Below, piece after piece: positions 28,636 through 39,570 of a DNA stretch of 64,000 nt (the stretch's first letter is position 1; every line of letters starts with the position of its first letter). The translations under genes were made by a program, and so were the position numbers. Origin of the DNA: Idiomarina sp. (GTDB lineage Bacteria > Pseudomonadota > Gammaproteobacteria > Enterobacterales > Alteromonadaceae); NCBI GenBank assembly GCA_022565355.1, contig JAIUMU010000002.1:434001-498000 (forward strand), written 5' to 3'. The notes beneath the pieces were generated by a model, which saw only the letters and a program-made list of their open reading frames with translations, did no database searches and was not told the origin of the DNA.

Positions 28636-30104
28636 TTGCCACCTCCGCGTAACCCAGCTTCTACAAGCTCTGCCACGAGCGCACGTTCATCATAATCATG
28701 AACTTTCGTGCCAATAATCTGATACGCCTCATGCCCCTTCCCTGCGCACACAATTACATCACTGGGCGCCGCACTCGCGAAGGTATCGCGAACTGCTTGC
28801 GCACGCCCTGGAGCTGCTGTGTAGTGTGCTGAATGCGGCATACCGCTAATAATGTCTTGAATAATGGCTGCAGGCTCTTCCGTGCGCGGGTTATCATCAG
28901 TAACCACCACGCAATCTGCCAACCGAGCTGCAACTTCACCCATTTGCGGGCGCTTGCCCCGATCGCGATCACCGCCACAGCCAAATAAACACCACAGTTT
29001 ACCCGCACAATGCCGGCGAGCCGCTGTTAGCACTTGCTCAAGGGCATCAGGCGTATGCGCATAATCAACGATTACTAACGGTTGCTGATCGCCACCAAAG
29101 GTTTCCATGCGCCCTGGTACCGGTTGTAATTGCGGTACAAGTGCCGCCACATAGGTAAGGCTATAGCCACTGTTGAGTGGGCTAAGTAGCGCTGCCAATA
29201 AATTTTCTACGTTAAAATCGCCCAGTAATGGGCTAGTTACGGTAATTTGTTGTTCTTGCCAATGCAGCAGCATATGCGTGCCGGTGTGGCCAAATTCGAT
29301 ATCGGTAGCCACCAAGGTATTCTTTTGCCCAACGCGCTTGGCATCGGTGCTGTACCAGAAATCATCTTGGTTGCCCCAACGCGCTACATGCTTATCATCA
29401 GCATTCAGAATGCGCACTCGGGCGGGGAAATCAGTGAACAAACGCGCTTTGGCAGCAATGTATTCGCTCATGCTGCCGTGGTAATCAAGGTGATCACGGC
29501 TAATATTGGTGCCGATTACAGTATCGAAGTGCAATGCTTCCACACGCCCTTGTACCAGAGCATGAGAAGAAACCTCCATGGCCGCAACATTCGCGCCTTC
29601 AGCTACAAAACCAGCTAAACGCTGTTGCACTGTTACTGCATCTGGTGTGGTGTTTTGTTCAGGAAGTAAGTTCGGCAATAAACCGCTACCCAAAGTACCC
29701 AGCACTGCTGCCGCAGGTTCAAGCTGTTGCCATAACTGCGCCACTAAGTTACTTACCGTGGTTTTGCCATTGGTACCGGTAACGCCAATCAAGCGTAATT
29801 GCGTAGCCGGCTGCTGATAAAAACGGCCAGCGATTTGCGAAATGAGGCCATGTAAATTGGGGATACCAATAATAGCAGTACCATCCAGTTCACCATGGGT
29901 CCACTCATCCATATCGGCTAGCACTACACTGGCGCCAGCGGCTACCGCAGCATCAATATAATCGCGGCCATCGGTTGCATATCCGGGTACCGCGATAAAC
30001 GCATCGCCCGCCGCTACTTTGCGGCTATCAAGCTTAAGCCCAGCAATCTGAATCGCCGGTAATGGCAACGGGCAATCGGGCAGCAGGTTAGTAAGCAACA
30101 TCAT
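28632..30104 (-). CDS. murE: UDP-MurNAc-dipeptide--meso-diaminopimelate ligase
   Basis: Third Mur ligase (490 residues). The ATP loop is LIGVTGTNGKTTVSNLV near residue 104. The motif DDNPRTEEP near residue 400 is the DNPR signature of the meso-diaminopimelate-specific enzymes, so the stem peptide should contain DAP as in Gram-negative bacteria. It overlaps ftsI by 4 bases (ATGA). Confidence 0.98.
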   Translation of the reverse strand: MMLLTNLLPDCPLPLPAIQIAGLKLDSRKVAAGDAFIAVPGYATDGRDYIDAAVAAGASVVLADMDEWTHGELDGTAIIGIPNLHGLISQIAGRFYQQPATQLRLIGVTGTNGKTTVSNLVAQLWQQLEPAAAVLGTLGSGLLPNLLPEQNTTPDAVTVQQRLAGFVAEGANVAAMEVSSHALVQGRVEALHFDTVIGTNISRDHLDYHGSMSEYIAAKARLFTDFPARVRILNADDKHVARWGNQDDFWYSTDAKRVGQKNTLVATDIEFGHTGTHMLLHWQEQQITVTSPLLGDFNVENLLAALLSPLNSGYSLTYVAALVPQLQPVPGRMETFGGDQQPLVIVDYAHTPDALEQVLTAARRHCAGKLWCLFGCGGDRDRGKRPQMGEVAARLADCVVVTDDNPRTEEPAAIIQDIISGMPHSAHYTAAPGRAQAVRDTFASAAPSDVIVCAGKGHEAYQIIGTKVHDYDERALVAELVEAGLRGGGK

Positions 30105-31834
30105 GGCCGCCCTCCAAACCCGGCTACACGCAGCTCGCGGCCGTTTAAATTATCAGGTGCTACGTTCAAAATTCGCATCGTTTCTTCTGCTATAGCGGAA
30201 AATACTGGGGCCGCTACAGTTCCCCCATGGTAACTATCACCCGCCGGTTCGTTAATCATCACTGCAATCGCCACGCGTGGGCGGCTTGCCGGAATAACCC
30301 CAGCAAATAAACCAACATATTCATCGCCATAACCACCAGCTACCGCTTTTCGAGTAGTACCGGTTTTGCCAGCTACGCGGTAACCAGGCACACGTGCTCG
30401 GCTACCCGTGCCACTATCAGCAGTAACAGCTTCCATTAACTGCACCACTTGCCGAGAAATCTCGCGGCTAAATACCTGCCGGCCTGGTAATGGCTCATCA
30501 ATCTTCAAAATCGATAATGGTAAGCGATTACCGCCATTACCGAGGGTGGCGTACATTTGCGCCAACTGCAGTGTGGTGGTGCTCAAGCCATAGCCATACG
30601 ACAAGGTGGCTACTTCAAAATTCGACCAGCGGTTACGATGTTGGAACATCCCCATACTTTCACCGAGCATGTTGATACCGGTATCAGAACCGAAACCCGC
30701 TGAGCTATATAAATCCAATAAATCTTCCAGTTCCATATCCAGTGCTAAGCGTGAGGTACCCACGTTGCTCGAATGGGCTAAAATGCCGGCTAAATCAAGC
30801 TCGCCATAGTTGCGGGCATCTTGCACACGGCGGCCGCCAACACGCATCCAGCCTGGGCTGGTACTGATTTTGCTATCAATGGTGACATCACCGTTGGCTA
30901 AGGCCCCCAAAATCACCAATGGTTTCACTGTAGAACCAGGTTCAAAGCTATCGGTAATGGCGCGGTTGCGCATTTGGTGCGGTTGCATGCCCGAGCGGTT
31001 GTTAGGGTTGTACGAAGGATTGTTCACCATCGCCAACACTTCACCGGTGTGTACATCAATTACCACTACAGAGCCTGATGTGGCTTGGTGAAAACGCACC
31101 GCTTTGGTGAGCTCACGATAAGCCAACGCCTGAATGCGTTGATCAATACTTAAGGTTAAGTTTTGCGGCAACTCGGAATCGGTGGCCTCGAGCAACTCTA
31201 CCAAACGGCCTTGGCCATCTTTGCGGTATCTGCGTTGCCCTGGGGTGCCGGTAAGTACGTTGTTATATACTGCTTCCAAACCATCCAACCCTTCTGCATC
31301 TATGTTGGTGATACCAATCACATGTGCAGTAATTTCACCGGCTGGGTAAAACCGCCGAGATTCTTCTTTCAAACCCACCCCGGGAATGCGCAAATCACGA
31401 ATGTAATTTGCCACCGCGGGAGTAATCATGCGCTCAAGATACACAAAACGCCGATCTGGATTTTCAACTTTACGTAATAATTGCTCTGGCGTGGTATTCA
31501 GCACATCGGCCATCGCTTGCCAACGGCGCGTATCGGTATAACCACCCCGATCATGCACTACCTTCGGATCAGCCCAAACCGTATGTACCGGTACGCTCAC
31601 GGCTAGTTCAACGCCATTACGATCAGTAATGTTACCGCGTTGGATACGATCTTGCGCCACGCGTACCGAGCGTAAATCACCCTCATAGCGCAAACGATCC
31701 GGCTCTATTACTTGAATGTAAGCAGCCCGGGCAATTAACGAAACAAACCCCAAACAGATGCACACCAACAGGAACATAAAGCGTCCTGGTAGTGGCTCTG
31801 GCCGAAGTATTTTTTCGTTACGTTTTACCGCCAT
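30101..31834 (-). CDS. ftsI: FtsI (PBP3), septal peptidoglycan transpeptidase
   Basis: Class B penicillin-binding protein (577 residues) with one membrane segment at about residues 18-36, a pedestal domain, and a C-terminal transpeptidase domain. The three active-site motifs are present: STVK (in SFEPGSTVKPLVI), SSN (in AHSSNVGTSRL) and KTGT (in VAGKTGTTRKA). Partner of FtsW, encoded nearby. It overlaps the ftsL end by 10 bases. Confidence 0.98.
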   Translation of the reverse strand: MAVKRNEKILRPEPLPGRFMFLLVCICLGFVSLIARAAYIQVIEPDRLRYEGDLRSVRVAQDRIQRGNITDRNGVELAVSVPVHTVWADPKVVHDRGGYTDTRRWQAMADVLNTTPEQLLRKVENPDRRFVYLERMITPAVANYIRDLRIPGVGLKEESRRFYPAGEITAHVIGITNIDAEGLDGLEAVYNNVLTGTPGQRRYRKDGQGRLVELLEATDSELPQNLTLSIDQRIQALAYRELTKAVRFHQATSGSVVVIDVHTGEVLAMVNNPSYNPNNRSGMQPHQMRNRAITDSFEPGSTVKPLVILGALANGDVTIDSKISTSPGWMRVGGRRVQDARNYGELDLAGILAHSSNVGTSRLALDMELEDLLDLYSSAGFGSDTGINMLGESMGMFQHRNRWSNFEVATLSYGYGLSTTTLQLAQMYATLGNGGNRLPLSILKIDEPLPGRQVFSREISRQVVQLMEAVTADSGTGSRARVPGYRVAGKTGTTRKAVAGGYGDEYVGLFAGVIPASRPRVAIAVMINEPAGDSYHGGTVAAPVFSAIAEETMRILNVAPDNLNGRELRVAGFGGRP

Positions 31835-32160
31835 GGCACCAACACCTCTTGTTGTTCAGTGGGCCGTTGCATGCCCAACTCCCGTTGCGCTAGTGTTTCT
31901 ATTCTGCTGTGCTCGCCTAAAGTGTTTTGCTCGAGCACTAAATGCCGATACTCCACATCAATGGCATCACGCTGACGCAATAAATCTTCGCGCTCAGCCA
32001 GTAACTCACGATTCAAATGGGTTAAGTACACGGCCGCTAAGGCACTCACTAAAGCAATCACACACCACAGCACTAAGCCGCGATAGTGTTGAATATCAGA
32101 CCAAATGATTTGCAATAATCCTTGGTGCGTATCAAAGCGCTTTAGATCGAGTTTTTTCAT
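31825..32160 (-). CDS. ftsL: FtsL, divisome bitopic protein
   Basis: A 111-residue protein with a short cytoplasmic tail, one membrane segment at about residues 29-49 ([18 protein letters not shown]), and a periplasmic coiled coil (residues 50-90, rich in Leu, Glu and Arg). It pairs with FtsB and binds FtsQ. The weakly conserved sequence is identified by size, topology and its place between rsmH and ftsI, which it overlaps by 4 and 10 bases. Confidence 0.93.
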   Translation of the reverse strand: MKKLDLKRFDTHQGLLQIIWSDIQHYRGLVLWCVIALVSALAAVYLTHLNRELLAEREDLLRQRDAIDVEYRHLVLEQNTLGEHSRIETLAQRELGMQRPTEQQEVLVPWR

Positions 32161-33125
32161 GCGCCCATCTCCCGTGGTACAGAGCGATCTGGTAAACGTT
32201 CGGCAATACGTAACACCGAACTGCGCGCTCGTGGGTTCAGGTTAAGCTCGGTTTGGCTCGGCTTAATGGCTTTACCAATCGGCAGCAAAGTGCGGTAATC
32301 GGCAATTTGATCTTCCGTTACTGGCAAACCTGCGGGCACTTGTTCACGCCGGCTTTGCTCGCGAATAAACTGCTTAGCAATCCGGTCTTCCAGGCTATGA
32401 AAGCTGATGATGGCCAAACGGCCACCCGGCATTAGCGCATCGAGCGCCGCTGTAAGAGCTTCGCGAACTTCATCGAGCTCCCGATTTACATGAATGCGAA
32501 TCGCCTGAAACACCCGTGTTGCTGGATGTTTGCTTTTCTCGCGGCTTGGGTTCACCTTGGCAATTAAGTTCGCCAACTCGGCGGTGCGGGTGAAGGGATG
32601 CTTTTCCCGATGCTCAATAATAGCGCGGGCGATACGGGCTGCGTATTTCTCTTCTCCGTAGGTACGGAATACGTAGCAAAGCGCATCCATATCCGCATGC
32701 GCTAGCCATTCGGCAGCCGATTCTCCAGCGTCTGGGTTCATACGCATATCTAAGGGGCCATCGCGCATAAAGCTAAAGCCCCGCTCGGCGTCATCTAATT
32801 GTGGGGACGACACGCCAAGATCAAACAAAATGCCGGCTACGCGGCCATTCAATTGCTGCGCAGCAATAATTTCTGCGAGTTTCGAGAAAGGAGTGTGGAA
32901 AAACTGGAAACGAGGGTCGTTGGTTAGCGCTTCAGCTGCTTTTGCCGCGGTGGGGTCACGATCAAAAGCAATAAGTTTACCCTGCGGGCCTAATTCTTTC
33001 AGAATTGCCCGGCTGTGGCCGCCGCGCCCGAAGGTCGCGTCGATATATATTTGGTCCGGTTGAATCGCTAACGCGGTAATCGACTCAGTTAGCAACACCG
33101 GCACATGTTGCGGTGTTTGCGCCAT
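32157..33125 (-). CDS. rsmH: 16S rRNA m4C1402 methyltransferase
   Basis: S-adenosylmethionine-dependent methyltransferase (MraW, 322 residues) that N4-methylates C1402 in the ribosomal P site. The SAM site is [16 protein letters not shown] near residue 27; [20 protein letters not shown] near residue 100 is also diagnostic. RsmI, which 2'-O-methylates the same nucleotide, is encoded 3.3 kb away in this window. The rsmH start shares one base with the mraZ stop. Confidence 0.98.
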   Translation of the reverse strand: MAQTPQHVPVLLTESITALAIQPDQIYIDATFGRGGHSRAILKELGPQGKLIAFDRDPTAAKAAEALTNDPRFQFFHTPFSKLAEIIAAQQLNGRVAGILFDLGVSSPQLDDAERGFSFMRDGPLDMRMNPDAGESAAEWLAHADMDALCYVFRTYGEEKYAARIARAIIEHREKHPFTRTAELANLIAKVNPSREKSKHPATRVFQAIRIHVNRELDEVREALTAALDALMPGGRLAIISFHSLEDRIAKQFIREQSRREQVPAGLPVTEDQIADYRTLLPIGKAIKPSQTELNLNPRARSSVLRIAERLPDRSVPREMGA

Positions 33126-33583
33126 TATAGTGAAAAGTCTTGTAGTCGATCAGTTAATGTAAAGTCGCCTGCCTGCTCCGCAGCAATATCGTCTGCTACT
33201 TGCTGCTGCCACACCTCTTCATCCCAAATCTCAAACTTGTTTAGCTGGCCTACCAGCATTAGTTTCTTGGTGAGATTAGCGAATTGGCGGAGTGGCGGTG
33301 CGATAAGAACCCGACCGTTCTTGTCCATATCACAATCCTCGGCATAACCGAGTAATAAGCGTTGGAGGCGACGCTCAATGGGGTTCATGGAGGATAAACC
33401 GGCAAGCTTTTGTTCAATCTCTTGCCATTCGGGAAGCGGGTACAGCAAAAGGCATGGCTGCTTGTTATCCACAGTGCAGACCATTTTACCTTCGCAATCC
33501 AATGACAACAGGTTACGATACCGCGCGGGTATCGCTAAACGCCCTTTGTCATCAAGACTTATGCTGTTTGCTCCACGAAACAT
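33125..33583 (-). CDS. mraZ: MraZ, dcw-cluster transcriptional regulator
   Basis: A 152-residue protein made of two AbrB-like repeats (residues about 5-50 and 80-125), each with the conserved DxxGR-type turn: [14 protein letters not shown] and [14 protein letters not shown]. In E. coli it forms a ring that binds repeats in its own promoter and represses the cluster. Three matching repeats lie just upstream here. First gene of the dcw operon. Confidence 0.97.
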   Translation of the reverse strand: MFRGANSISLDDKGRLAIPARYRNLLSLDCEGKMVCTVDNKQPCLLLYPLPEWQEIEQKLAGLSSMNPIERRLQRLLLGYAEDCDMDKNGRVLIAPPLRQFANLTKKLMLVGQLNKFEIWDEEVWQQQVADDIAAEQAGDFTLTDRLQDFSL

Positions 33584-33610
33584 AGTTTATTAGCAGGATC
33601 ACAGAATGAT

Positions 33611-33634
33611 CCACTTCTCTCCACTTTTCCCCAC
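33611..33634 (-). promoter_or_regulatory. MraZ-binding repeats
   Basis: On the minus strand GTGG occurs three times at exact 10-base steps (starting 33634, 33624 and 33614), reading GTGGGGAAAA, GTGGAGAGAA, GTGGAT. This matches the known MraZ site layout (TGGGN-type motifs with 5-base spacers). The repeats cover the region just after the predicted transcription start. Confidence 0.85.
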
Positions 33635-33642
33635 AATGATAC

Positions 33643-33672
33643 AGTCTAGGTTCCATAATGATCCCCTGTCAA
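33643..33672 (-). promoter_or_regulatory. Sigma-70 promoter of the dcw cluster
   Basis: Minus-strand TTGACA (33672-33667), an 18-base spacer and TAGACT (33648-33643). The predicted start is near 33636, directly before the MraZ repeats and about 53 bases before mraZ. Confidence 0.75.
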
Positions 33673-33773
33673 GGAAAAATGCGTTAGTTTTTATACAATC
33701 TGATCACTTTTAACTTGCGCTCTGATAGGGATTCGTTAACTATTTGTATAGTAATTAATCTAAGGACCGGGTT

Positions 33774-35948
33774 GTGCTGAAGAAATTTCATGTTGTACTG
33801 ATCAGTTTGGCGGTATTTCTATGTGGAGAACTGATAGTGACCCGCATGGTGATTGCTGAGCGCAGTAAAGCTATTGAAGCGAACCGCTATGTTGCCTTGG
33901 AGCAACTGGCAACAGTTCGAGCCCGCTTAGAGGGTGCGCTGCAAGCCAACTTAATTGCCATTCGGCAACTCCGTACTGAATTCACCATTAACCCAAACAT
34001 TGATGAAGATCGCTTTCGCGCGATTAGTAATGGCTTACTTTCACCTGAGCTGCATATTCGCCATATTGCTATCGGGCGTAACTACCGAGTAGAAATGATT
34101 CACCCACTCGAAGGTAATGAAGGCGCCGTGGGGTTTGATTACCGCAGCACGCCCGAGCAACTTGCATCGTACCGAAGTGCGATGAGCTCAGGAGAAATTA
34201 CTATTAATGGGCCAGTAGAGTTAGTACAAGGAGGCAGCGCGTTAATTGCCCGTGTTCCTGTATTTAATCACGAGCGCACTGCTGATGTAATCATTTCCCA
34301 AGTAATTGAACATGAGCGCCTATTTGATGATGCTGGCCTGAATAACCACCCTGATCTGCAAATTAGTTTACGTGGCCTTGATGGCAGCGGCGCTAGCGGC
34401 CCATTAATTATGGGCGATGCGAATATTTGGCAGCAAGATCCCATTCGGCTGGATGTGAATTTACCCACCGGTAATTGGGCATTAGCAGCCATGCCCCACA
34501 GTGGCAGTTGGCTGAAGAACAACTATTTTTATCTTTGGGTTGGTTTAGCCGGCACCATTGTTGTTTTATTTATTAGCGGTTTAGTGGCGGTAATTTTGGC
34601 CAACCAACAACGCTTGCGCCAAGCATTTCAAATTATTACGCAGCAAGCCCGCTTTGATTCGCTTACCAACTTACCGAATCGGCATTATTTTCAAGATCTG
34701 TTAGGTGATTACATCGCCAATTGTGAGCGCCGAGAAGAACGGTTTGCTTTGCTCTTTATCGATCTTGACCATTTCAAAGAAGTGAATGACGCATTAGGGC
34801 ATGCAGCTGGTGATGAATTGCTGATGGTGATTGCCCAGCGTTTGAAGAGCGCACTGCGCTCCAACGATATTGTTGCCCGTTTAGGCGGCGATGAATTTAT
34901 TGTGGTGCTCAAGAACATTACCGAACCCGTGCATGCACAAATGCAGGCGCAGAAGTTGTTAAAGCATATCCACGAGCCCGTTTCACTGCAGCAACGAGAA
35001 GTTATTGTGAACGCCTCAATTGGGATCGCCATTTATCCTCATGATGGCAAAAGCGTGAATGAGCTCCTGAAATCATCCGATTTAGCAATGTACAACGCAA
35101 AGAGTTTGGGGCGCGGCACCACCTCATTCTTTGATCTCGCGCTTACCGAGCAAGCTGGATCGCATTTAGAGCTGCACACCGCTATTTTAAAAGGCTTACG
35201 GAACAACGAGTTCTTTATCGAATACCAACCCATTATCAACGCCGATTCCGGAGAGCTGCATAGCATTGAGGCGCTAGTGCGTTGGCAACACCCAGAACAT
35301 GGCTTATTACCGCCCAATGATTTTATTCCCATTGCAGAAAAAAGTGGCGCCATTCGCGAGCTTGGTAATTTTGTTTTACGGCAAGCATGCATGGATATAC
35401 CCAAGTTGCGAGCTGGGGGAATTGATGGCCGGTTAGCAGTTAATTTTTCATCGCACCAGTTCTACGATAATAATGCGGTGGAAGTGTGGTTTGGCATTAT
35501 GGAAGAGCTGCAGGTACCGCCCTCATCATTTACCTTTGAAATTACCGAATCGATGTTACTTCCCGATAGGGAGCGCCAGCGCAATCTATTGCTCGAAATT
35601 CATAAGAAAGGTGTACTGCTTACCATTGATGATTTTGGTACGGGCTATTCTTCTACAAGCTATTTACAGCACTTTCCAATATCAATGCTAAAAATTGATA
35701 AGAGCTTTGTAGATGGTGTTCCTGAAAATAAACACCAAACCGCATTGTTAAATGCGTTGATTCAGATGGCGAGTGCGTTGGAAATTGATGTAGTTGCGGA
35801 AGGTGTAGAAACCTTGCAGCAAGTGCAGTTTTTACATGCCCATTGCGCTGATTTGATTCAAGGATTCTACTTCGCACGGCCGATGCCGCTTGCCAACTTG
35901 ATTGCAAAGTATGGCGGCAATGATCGCAGCATTGCTACGAAAAAAGAA

Positions 35949-35966
<18 letters not shown>
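33774..35966 (+). CDS. CHASE-GGDEF-EAL cyclic-di-GMP enzyme
   Basis: A 730-residue inner-membrane signalling protein. Order: membrane segment at about residues 5-24, periplasmic CHASE-type sensor (about 70-215, with PLEGNEGAVGFDYRSTPEQL), second membrane segment (about 252-277), GGDEF domain (GGDEF at 371-375), EAL domain (EAL at 499-501). The inhibitory I-site RSND is at 362-365. EAL-domain catalytic motifs NFSSHQF, EITES, DDFGTGYS, KIDKSF and EGVET are intact. Both diguanylate cyclase and phosphodiesterase activities are therefore possible; the net direction cannot be read. Start is GTG 33774, with AAGGA seven bases upstream. Its last codons overlap the 3' end of convergent rnpB. Confidence 0.93.
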
Positions 35967-36317
<351 letters not shown>

Positions 36318-36324
36318 GCGGCTG

Positions 36325-36352
36325 ATTATACGCGAATGCGGTGCCTACGCAA
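36325..36352 (-). promoter_or_regulatory. Promoter of rnpB
   Basis: Minus-strand TTGCGT (36352-36347) and a perfect TATAAT (36330-36325) with a 16-base spacer. Seven to eight bases further down lies the first G of stem P1, so the RNA would start at about 36317. Confidence 0.8.
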
Positions 36353-36389
36353 TGGCACGCAGCACAAGTACTCATGAATCCTTGGTGGG

Positions 36390-37220
36390 TTATTCGGCCA
36401 TGGTATGTTTATACAAATCATTCGGCCGCAAGTTGTAATGCCCTGCTACGATTTTCGCGGCTTTTTTCGGCGGTAACTCGGCACTCAGCACTTTCAACAA
36501 CTTCAATGCATCACTGGGAATCGTTTGCTGATCCAACTTCGCACCGGCAATCATCAACACCATCTCACCGCGTTGCTGATTGGCATCGGCTTGTACTTGC
36601 GCCAATAATGTACTGGCTGAGCCATGCAGATAGGTTTCAAACTGTTTGCTGATTTCGCGGGCTAACACCACCTCACGCTCACCACCAAAGGCAGTGATAA
36701 TCGCTTGTAGGGTATCCACAATGCGCCGCGGCGATTCATAAAACACCATGGTAGCCGGTTCACTTACTAGAGCCTCTAAAGCGGAAATACGCGCTTGCTG
36801 CTTGGCGGGTAAAAAGCCACAAAAAAGAAAGCGATCGGTGGGTAAGCCAGCAGCTGATAATGCCGTAATGGCAGCACATGCCCCTGGCAGAGCCGTTACG
36901 GTAATACCCGCAGCGCGGCAAGCACTTACCAACGGGTAACCGGGATCGCTAATTAACGGCGTGCCGGCATCGCTAATTAAGGCAATGTTCTGGCCTTCGG
37001 CAATGCGCGCCACGATAGCTTCTGCTTTTTGCCGTTCATTGTGCTCGTGCAATGCCCATAGTTTGCCTTTAATACCAAAATGGCTAAGCAAAATACCACT
37101 GTGGCGAGTATCTTCGGCCGCAATTACATCTACTTGCTCTAACACTTCCAGTGCCCGCAACGTGATATCATTCAAATTACCAATAGGTGTTGGTACGATA
37201 TAGAGTGTTCCGGCTGTCAT
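36390..37220 (-). CDS. rsmI: 16S rRNA 2'-O-methyltransferase of C1402
   Basis: Tetrapyrrole-methylase-fold enzyme (276 residues) that methylates the ribose of C1402, the base also modified by RsmH. N-terminal TLYIVPTPIGNLNDIT, the central ALISDAGTPLISDPGYPLV, and LPGACAAITALSAAGLP are family signatures. It is divergent from lpoA and upstream of rnpB, the arrangement also seen in Pseudomonas. Confidence 0.97.
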   Translation of the reverse strand: MTAGTLYIVPTPIGNLNDITLRALEVLEQVDVIAAEDTRHSGILLSHFGIKGKLWALHEHNERQKAEAIVARIAEGQNIALISDAGTPLISDPGYPLVSACRAAGITVTALPGACAAITALSAAGLPTDRFLFCGFLPAKQQARISALEALVSEPATMVFYESPRRIVDTLQAIITAFGGEREVVLAREISKQFETYLHGSASTLLAQVQADANQQRGEMVLMIAGAKLDQQTIPSDALKLLKVLSAELPPKKAAKIVAGHYNLRPNDLYKHTMAE

Positions 37221-37308
37221 TTTTCGCTCTCTTTACGCGGTATTATGGCTCGCGTTGTTTGTTTCACCGCTGCTCGCAGTTTATAGTAGGGCATCGCTGT
37301 TAGATGAG

Positions 37309-39243
37309 ATGGTTATTGTGCCAAATAAGTTCGTTCGTTGCATATTTGTTTTCGCCGCTAGCGCGGTATTTCTAAGTGGTTGCGCAACTGCGCCTGATCC
37401 TGTGGGTGAACGAGAGCCTACCCCAGAGCCCGTTACTCAGCCGCAGCCAACCGGTACATCCATTCAAGAGCACTTAGATGCTGCAAAGCAGGCAACGGCA
37501 GCGCATGAATGCTACGAGCACTTGGTTACTGCAGCCACGCAAATGCTGGATGCGGGTGAAGTAAACCGCGCTGGCGTGCTGTTAAGCTTAATTAATGCCC
37601 AACAGCTGCGGCCTATGCCAGCCAATCAGTTAGAGCTGCAAAAAGCCCGCTTTGCTGCCGAGTTACATAATTGGCAGCGAGTGCTCGAACTTACTGAAGG
37701 CCTCGATACGCAGTTCAATCAACGCCAACAACGCGCACAAATTTTCCAGTTACGCTATCAAGCGTTTTACCAACAGCAGCAATTCCAAGAAGCGGCTTAT
37801 GCGCGAATCCAAGAATCACGCTACTTGCCTGAAGCTGATGCAGCGTTAGTATGGGAAGCGTTAACCTATGTTCCCGCCAGCTTCTGGCGCCAAGGCCGCA
37901 CTGAGCGCGATGAGTTAACGCGCGGCTGGGCCGCATTATTGCAACGCATAACCCTTGCTGCAGATAACCAACAATCCATGAGTTCCGCCATCGCTGCGTG
38001 GCAGCGCGCATATCCAAATCATCCAGCGCAAGCCGTGGCAGAAACGCTCTTAAACGATGCCAGCTTTACTCAGCCTGCTGAGCAAATCGCGGTGTTACTG
38101 CCGTTAAGTGGCTCTCTTGCCAGCTCTGGGATTGCAGTTCGCAACGGTATTCTGGCCGCACTTCATGCCGATAGCAGAACCAATGTGGTGTTTTTTGACA
38201 CCGCCCAGTTATCTTTGGCCGAGATTCATCAGCAGTTAACAAACTCACACGCAGATGTGGTGATAGGCCCGCTCGATCGAAATGCTATCGAACAGTTTAT
38301 TGCCGCAGGCGCTAACAATGCGCCACTAGTGAATGTAACAGATATGCCGGCAATGGAACCGCGGCAGTGGCAGCAGTTGTGGCTAAACCAAGCCCCTGGC
38401 CAACATGAACCCGGCCCCAGAGACGCATTTTTTGCTCTTGATTCAGAATCCGAAGCAGAAACCTCGGTGCGCTGGCTGGCCAGTAAAGGGCATCGCAATG
38501 TGCTGTTTTTAGGCCCTGATACCCAACGTGGCCGTGGCACTGCCATTCGCTTAGAACAATGGTGGCAAGATCAGTATGGCCCACAGAATGTGCAAAGTTG
38601 GTTTTACACCTCTAGTGGCGATATGGTGGAAGTGGTGCAACAAGCACTGCATGTGCAGCAGAGTTCAGCACGTATTGACCGTACCGAGCGTTTAGTAAAT
38701 AGCGATCGAAGCCTGCAGAATGACCGCCGCGAATCTCCTGAGCTACACCACGAAGTACGCAGCCGCCAAGATATCGATGCAATTTATTTGCTTGGCGATG
38801 CCAACCAAGTGCGTTTATTGAAACCTTATATCGATGTGAACCTAAGTGCCTTTGGTCGCCGCATTCCGGTATACGCAAGTAGCTTGGTGCATGAAGAGCA
38901 GCGTAGCCGTGGTGAAAATGATCTCGATGGTGTTTTCTTTTCCGATGCACCTTTTACCTTGCAGCATGATTTGCAAGCCGATTTAAAGAACCAGTTAAGC
39001 AGCGCTATGCAGCCGTGGTCATTGAATCGCCAGCGCTTGGTTGCCATGGGCTATGATGCCATGCAACTGGCCAGCAAGCTGCCGGTTATGCAACGGATTC
39101 CAGGCTACAGCCATGCCGGATTAACTGGGTTATTGCGCATATCTACAAATACAGTGGAACGCGAACTCGATTGGGCTAAGTTTGATGGACACGAAATCAA
39201 ACTGGAGCACAGCAGTGTTATCAACACGAGCAGTAGGAACTAA
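37309..39243 (+). CDS. lpoA: LpoA, outer-membrane lipoprotein activator of PBP1A
   Basis: Outer-membrane lipoprotein that reaches through the murein to activate PBP1A. With the ATG at 37309 the lipobox LSGC places the acylated Cys at residue 25. The N-terminal half is TPR-like and helical (about 60-260); the C-terminal half, from about QIAVLLPLSGSLASSG, has a periplasmic-binding-protein fold. The length of 644 residues is close to E. coli LpoA (678). The start is not secure: GTG 37318 is an alternative and neither has a strong ribosome site. yraN overlaps its 3' end. Confidence 0.93.
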   Translation: MVIVPNKFVRCIFVFAASAVFLSGCATAPDPVGEREPTPEPVTQPQPTGTSIQEHLDAAKQATAAHECYEHLVTAATQMLDAGEVNRAGVLLSLINAQQLRPMPANQLELQKARFAAELHNWQRVLELTEGLDTQFNQRQQRAQIFQLRYQAFYQQQQFQEAAYARIQESRYLPEADAALVWEALTYVPASFWRQGRTERDELTRGWAALLQRITLAADNQQSMSSAIAAWQRAYPNHPAQAVAETLLNDASFTQPAEQIAVLLPLSGSLASSGIAVRNGILAALHADSRTNVVFFDTAQLSLAEIHQQLTNSHADVVIGPLDRNAIEQFIAAGANNAPLVNVTDMPAMEPRQWQQLWLNQAPGQHEPGPRDAFFALDSESEAETSVRWLASKGHRNVLFLGPDTQRGRGTAIRLEQWWQDQYGPQNVQSWFYTSSGDMVEVVQQALHVQQSSARIDRTERLVNSDRSLQNDRRESPELHHEVRSRQDIDAIYLLGDANQVRLLKPYIDVNLSAFGRRIPVYASSLVHEEQRSRGENDLDGVFFSDAPFTLQHDLQADLKNQLSSAMQPWSLNRQRLVAMGYDAMQLASKLPVMQRIPGYSHAGLTGLLRISTNTVERELDWAKFDGHEIKLEHSSVINTSSRN

Positions 39244-39568
39244 CTACGAAGCCAATGCCGAGGCGTATTTGTGTGAACATGGGCTAACCCCCATTGCGAG
39301 AAACGAAAAAGTATTTCACGCGGAAATAGATTTAATTTTACAAGATCGTGATTATTTGGTGTTTGTTGAGGTAAAGTACCGGCGAAACCAACATTTTGCG
39401 CAAGTACTTGAGCAGTTGCGAAACGCACAGTTACAACGCATTAAGCATGCCGCAAGGGTATGGATGGCGCACAATGGTATTAATGAACATTTAACCCAAT
39501 GCCGTTTCGATATTGTGATCATTACCGGTGAGCCGTTTCATATCGAGTGGTTTAAGGACGCATTTTAG
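39215..39568 (+). CDS. yraN: YraN, UPF0102 nuclease-fold protein
   Basis: A 117-residue member of the UPF0102 family, whose fold resembles endonucleases and Holliday-junction resolvases. The core motif HAEIDLILQDRDYLVFVEVK has the E-D-ExK pattern of that superfamily. Its biological role is not established. I place the start at GTG 39215, which has GGAG seven bases upstream and overlaps the lpoA end by 29 bases; the frame is open back to TTG 39182. Confidence 0.88.
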   Translation: MLSTRAVGTNYEANAEAYLCEHGLTPIARNEKVFHAEIDLILQDRDYLVFVEVKYRRNQHFAQVLEQLRNAQLQRIKHAARVWMAHNGINEHLTQCRFDIVIITGEPFHIEWFKDAF

Positions 39569-39570
39569 GT

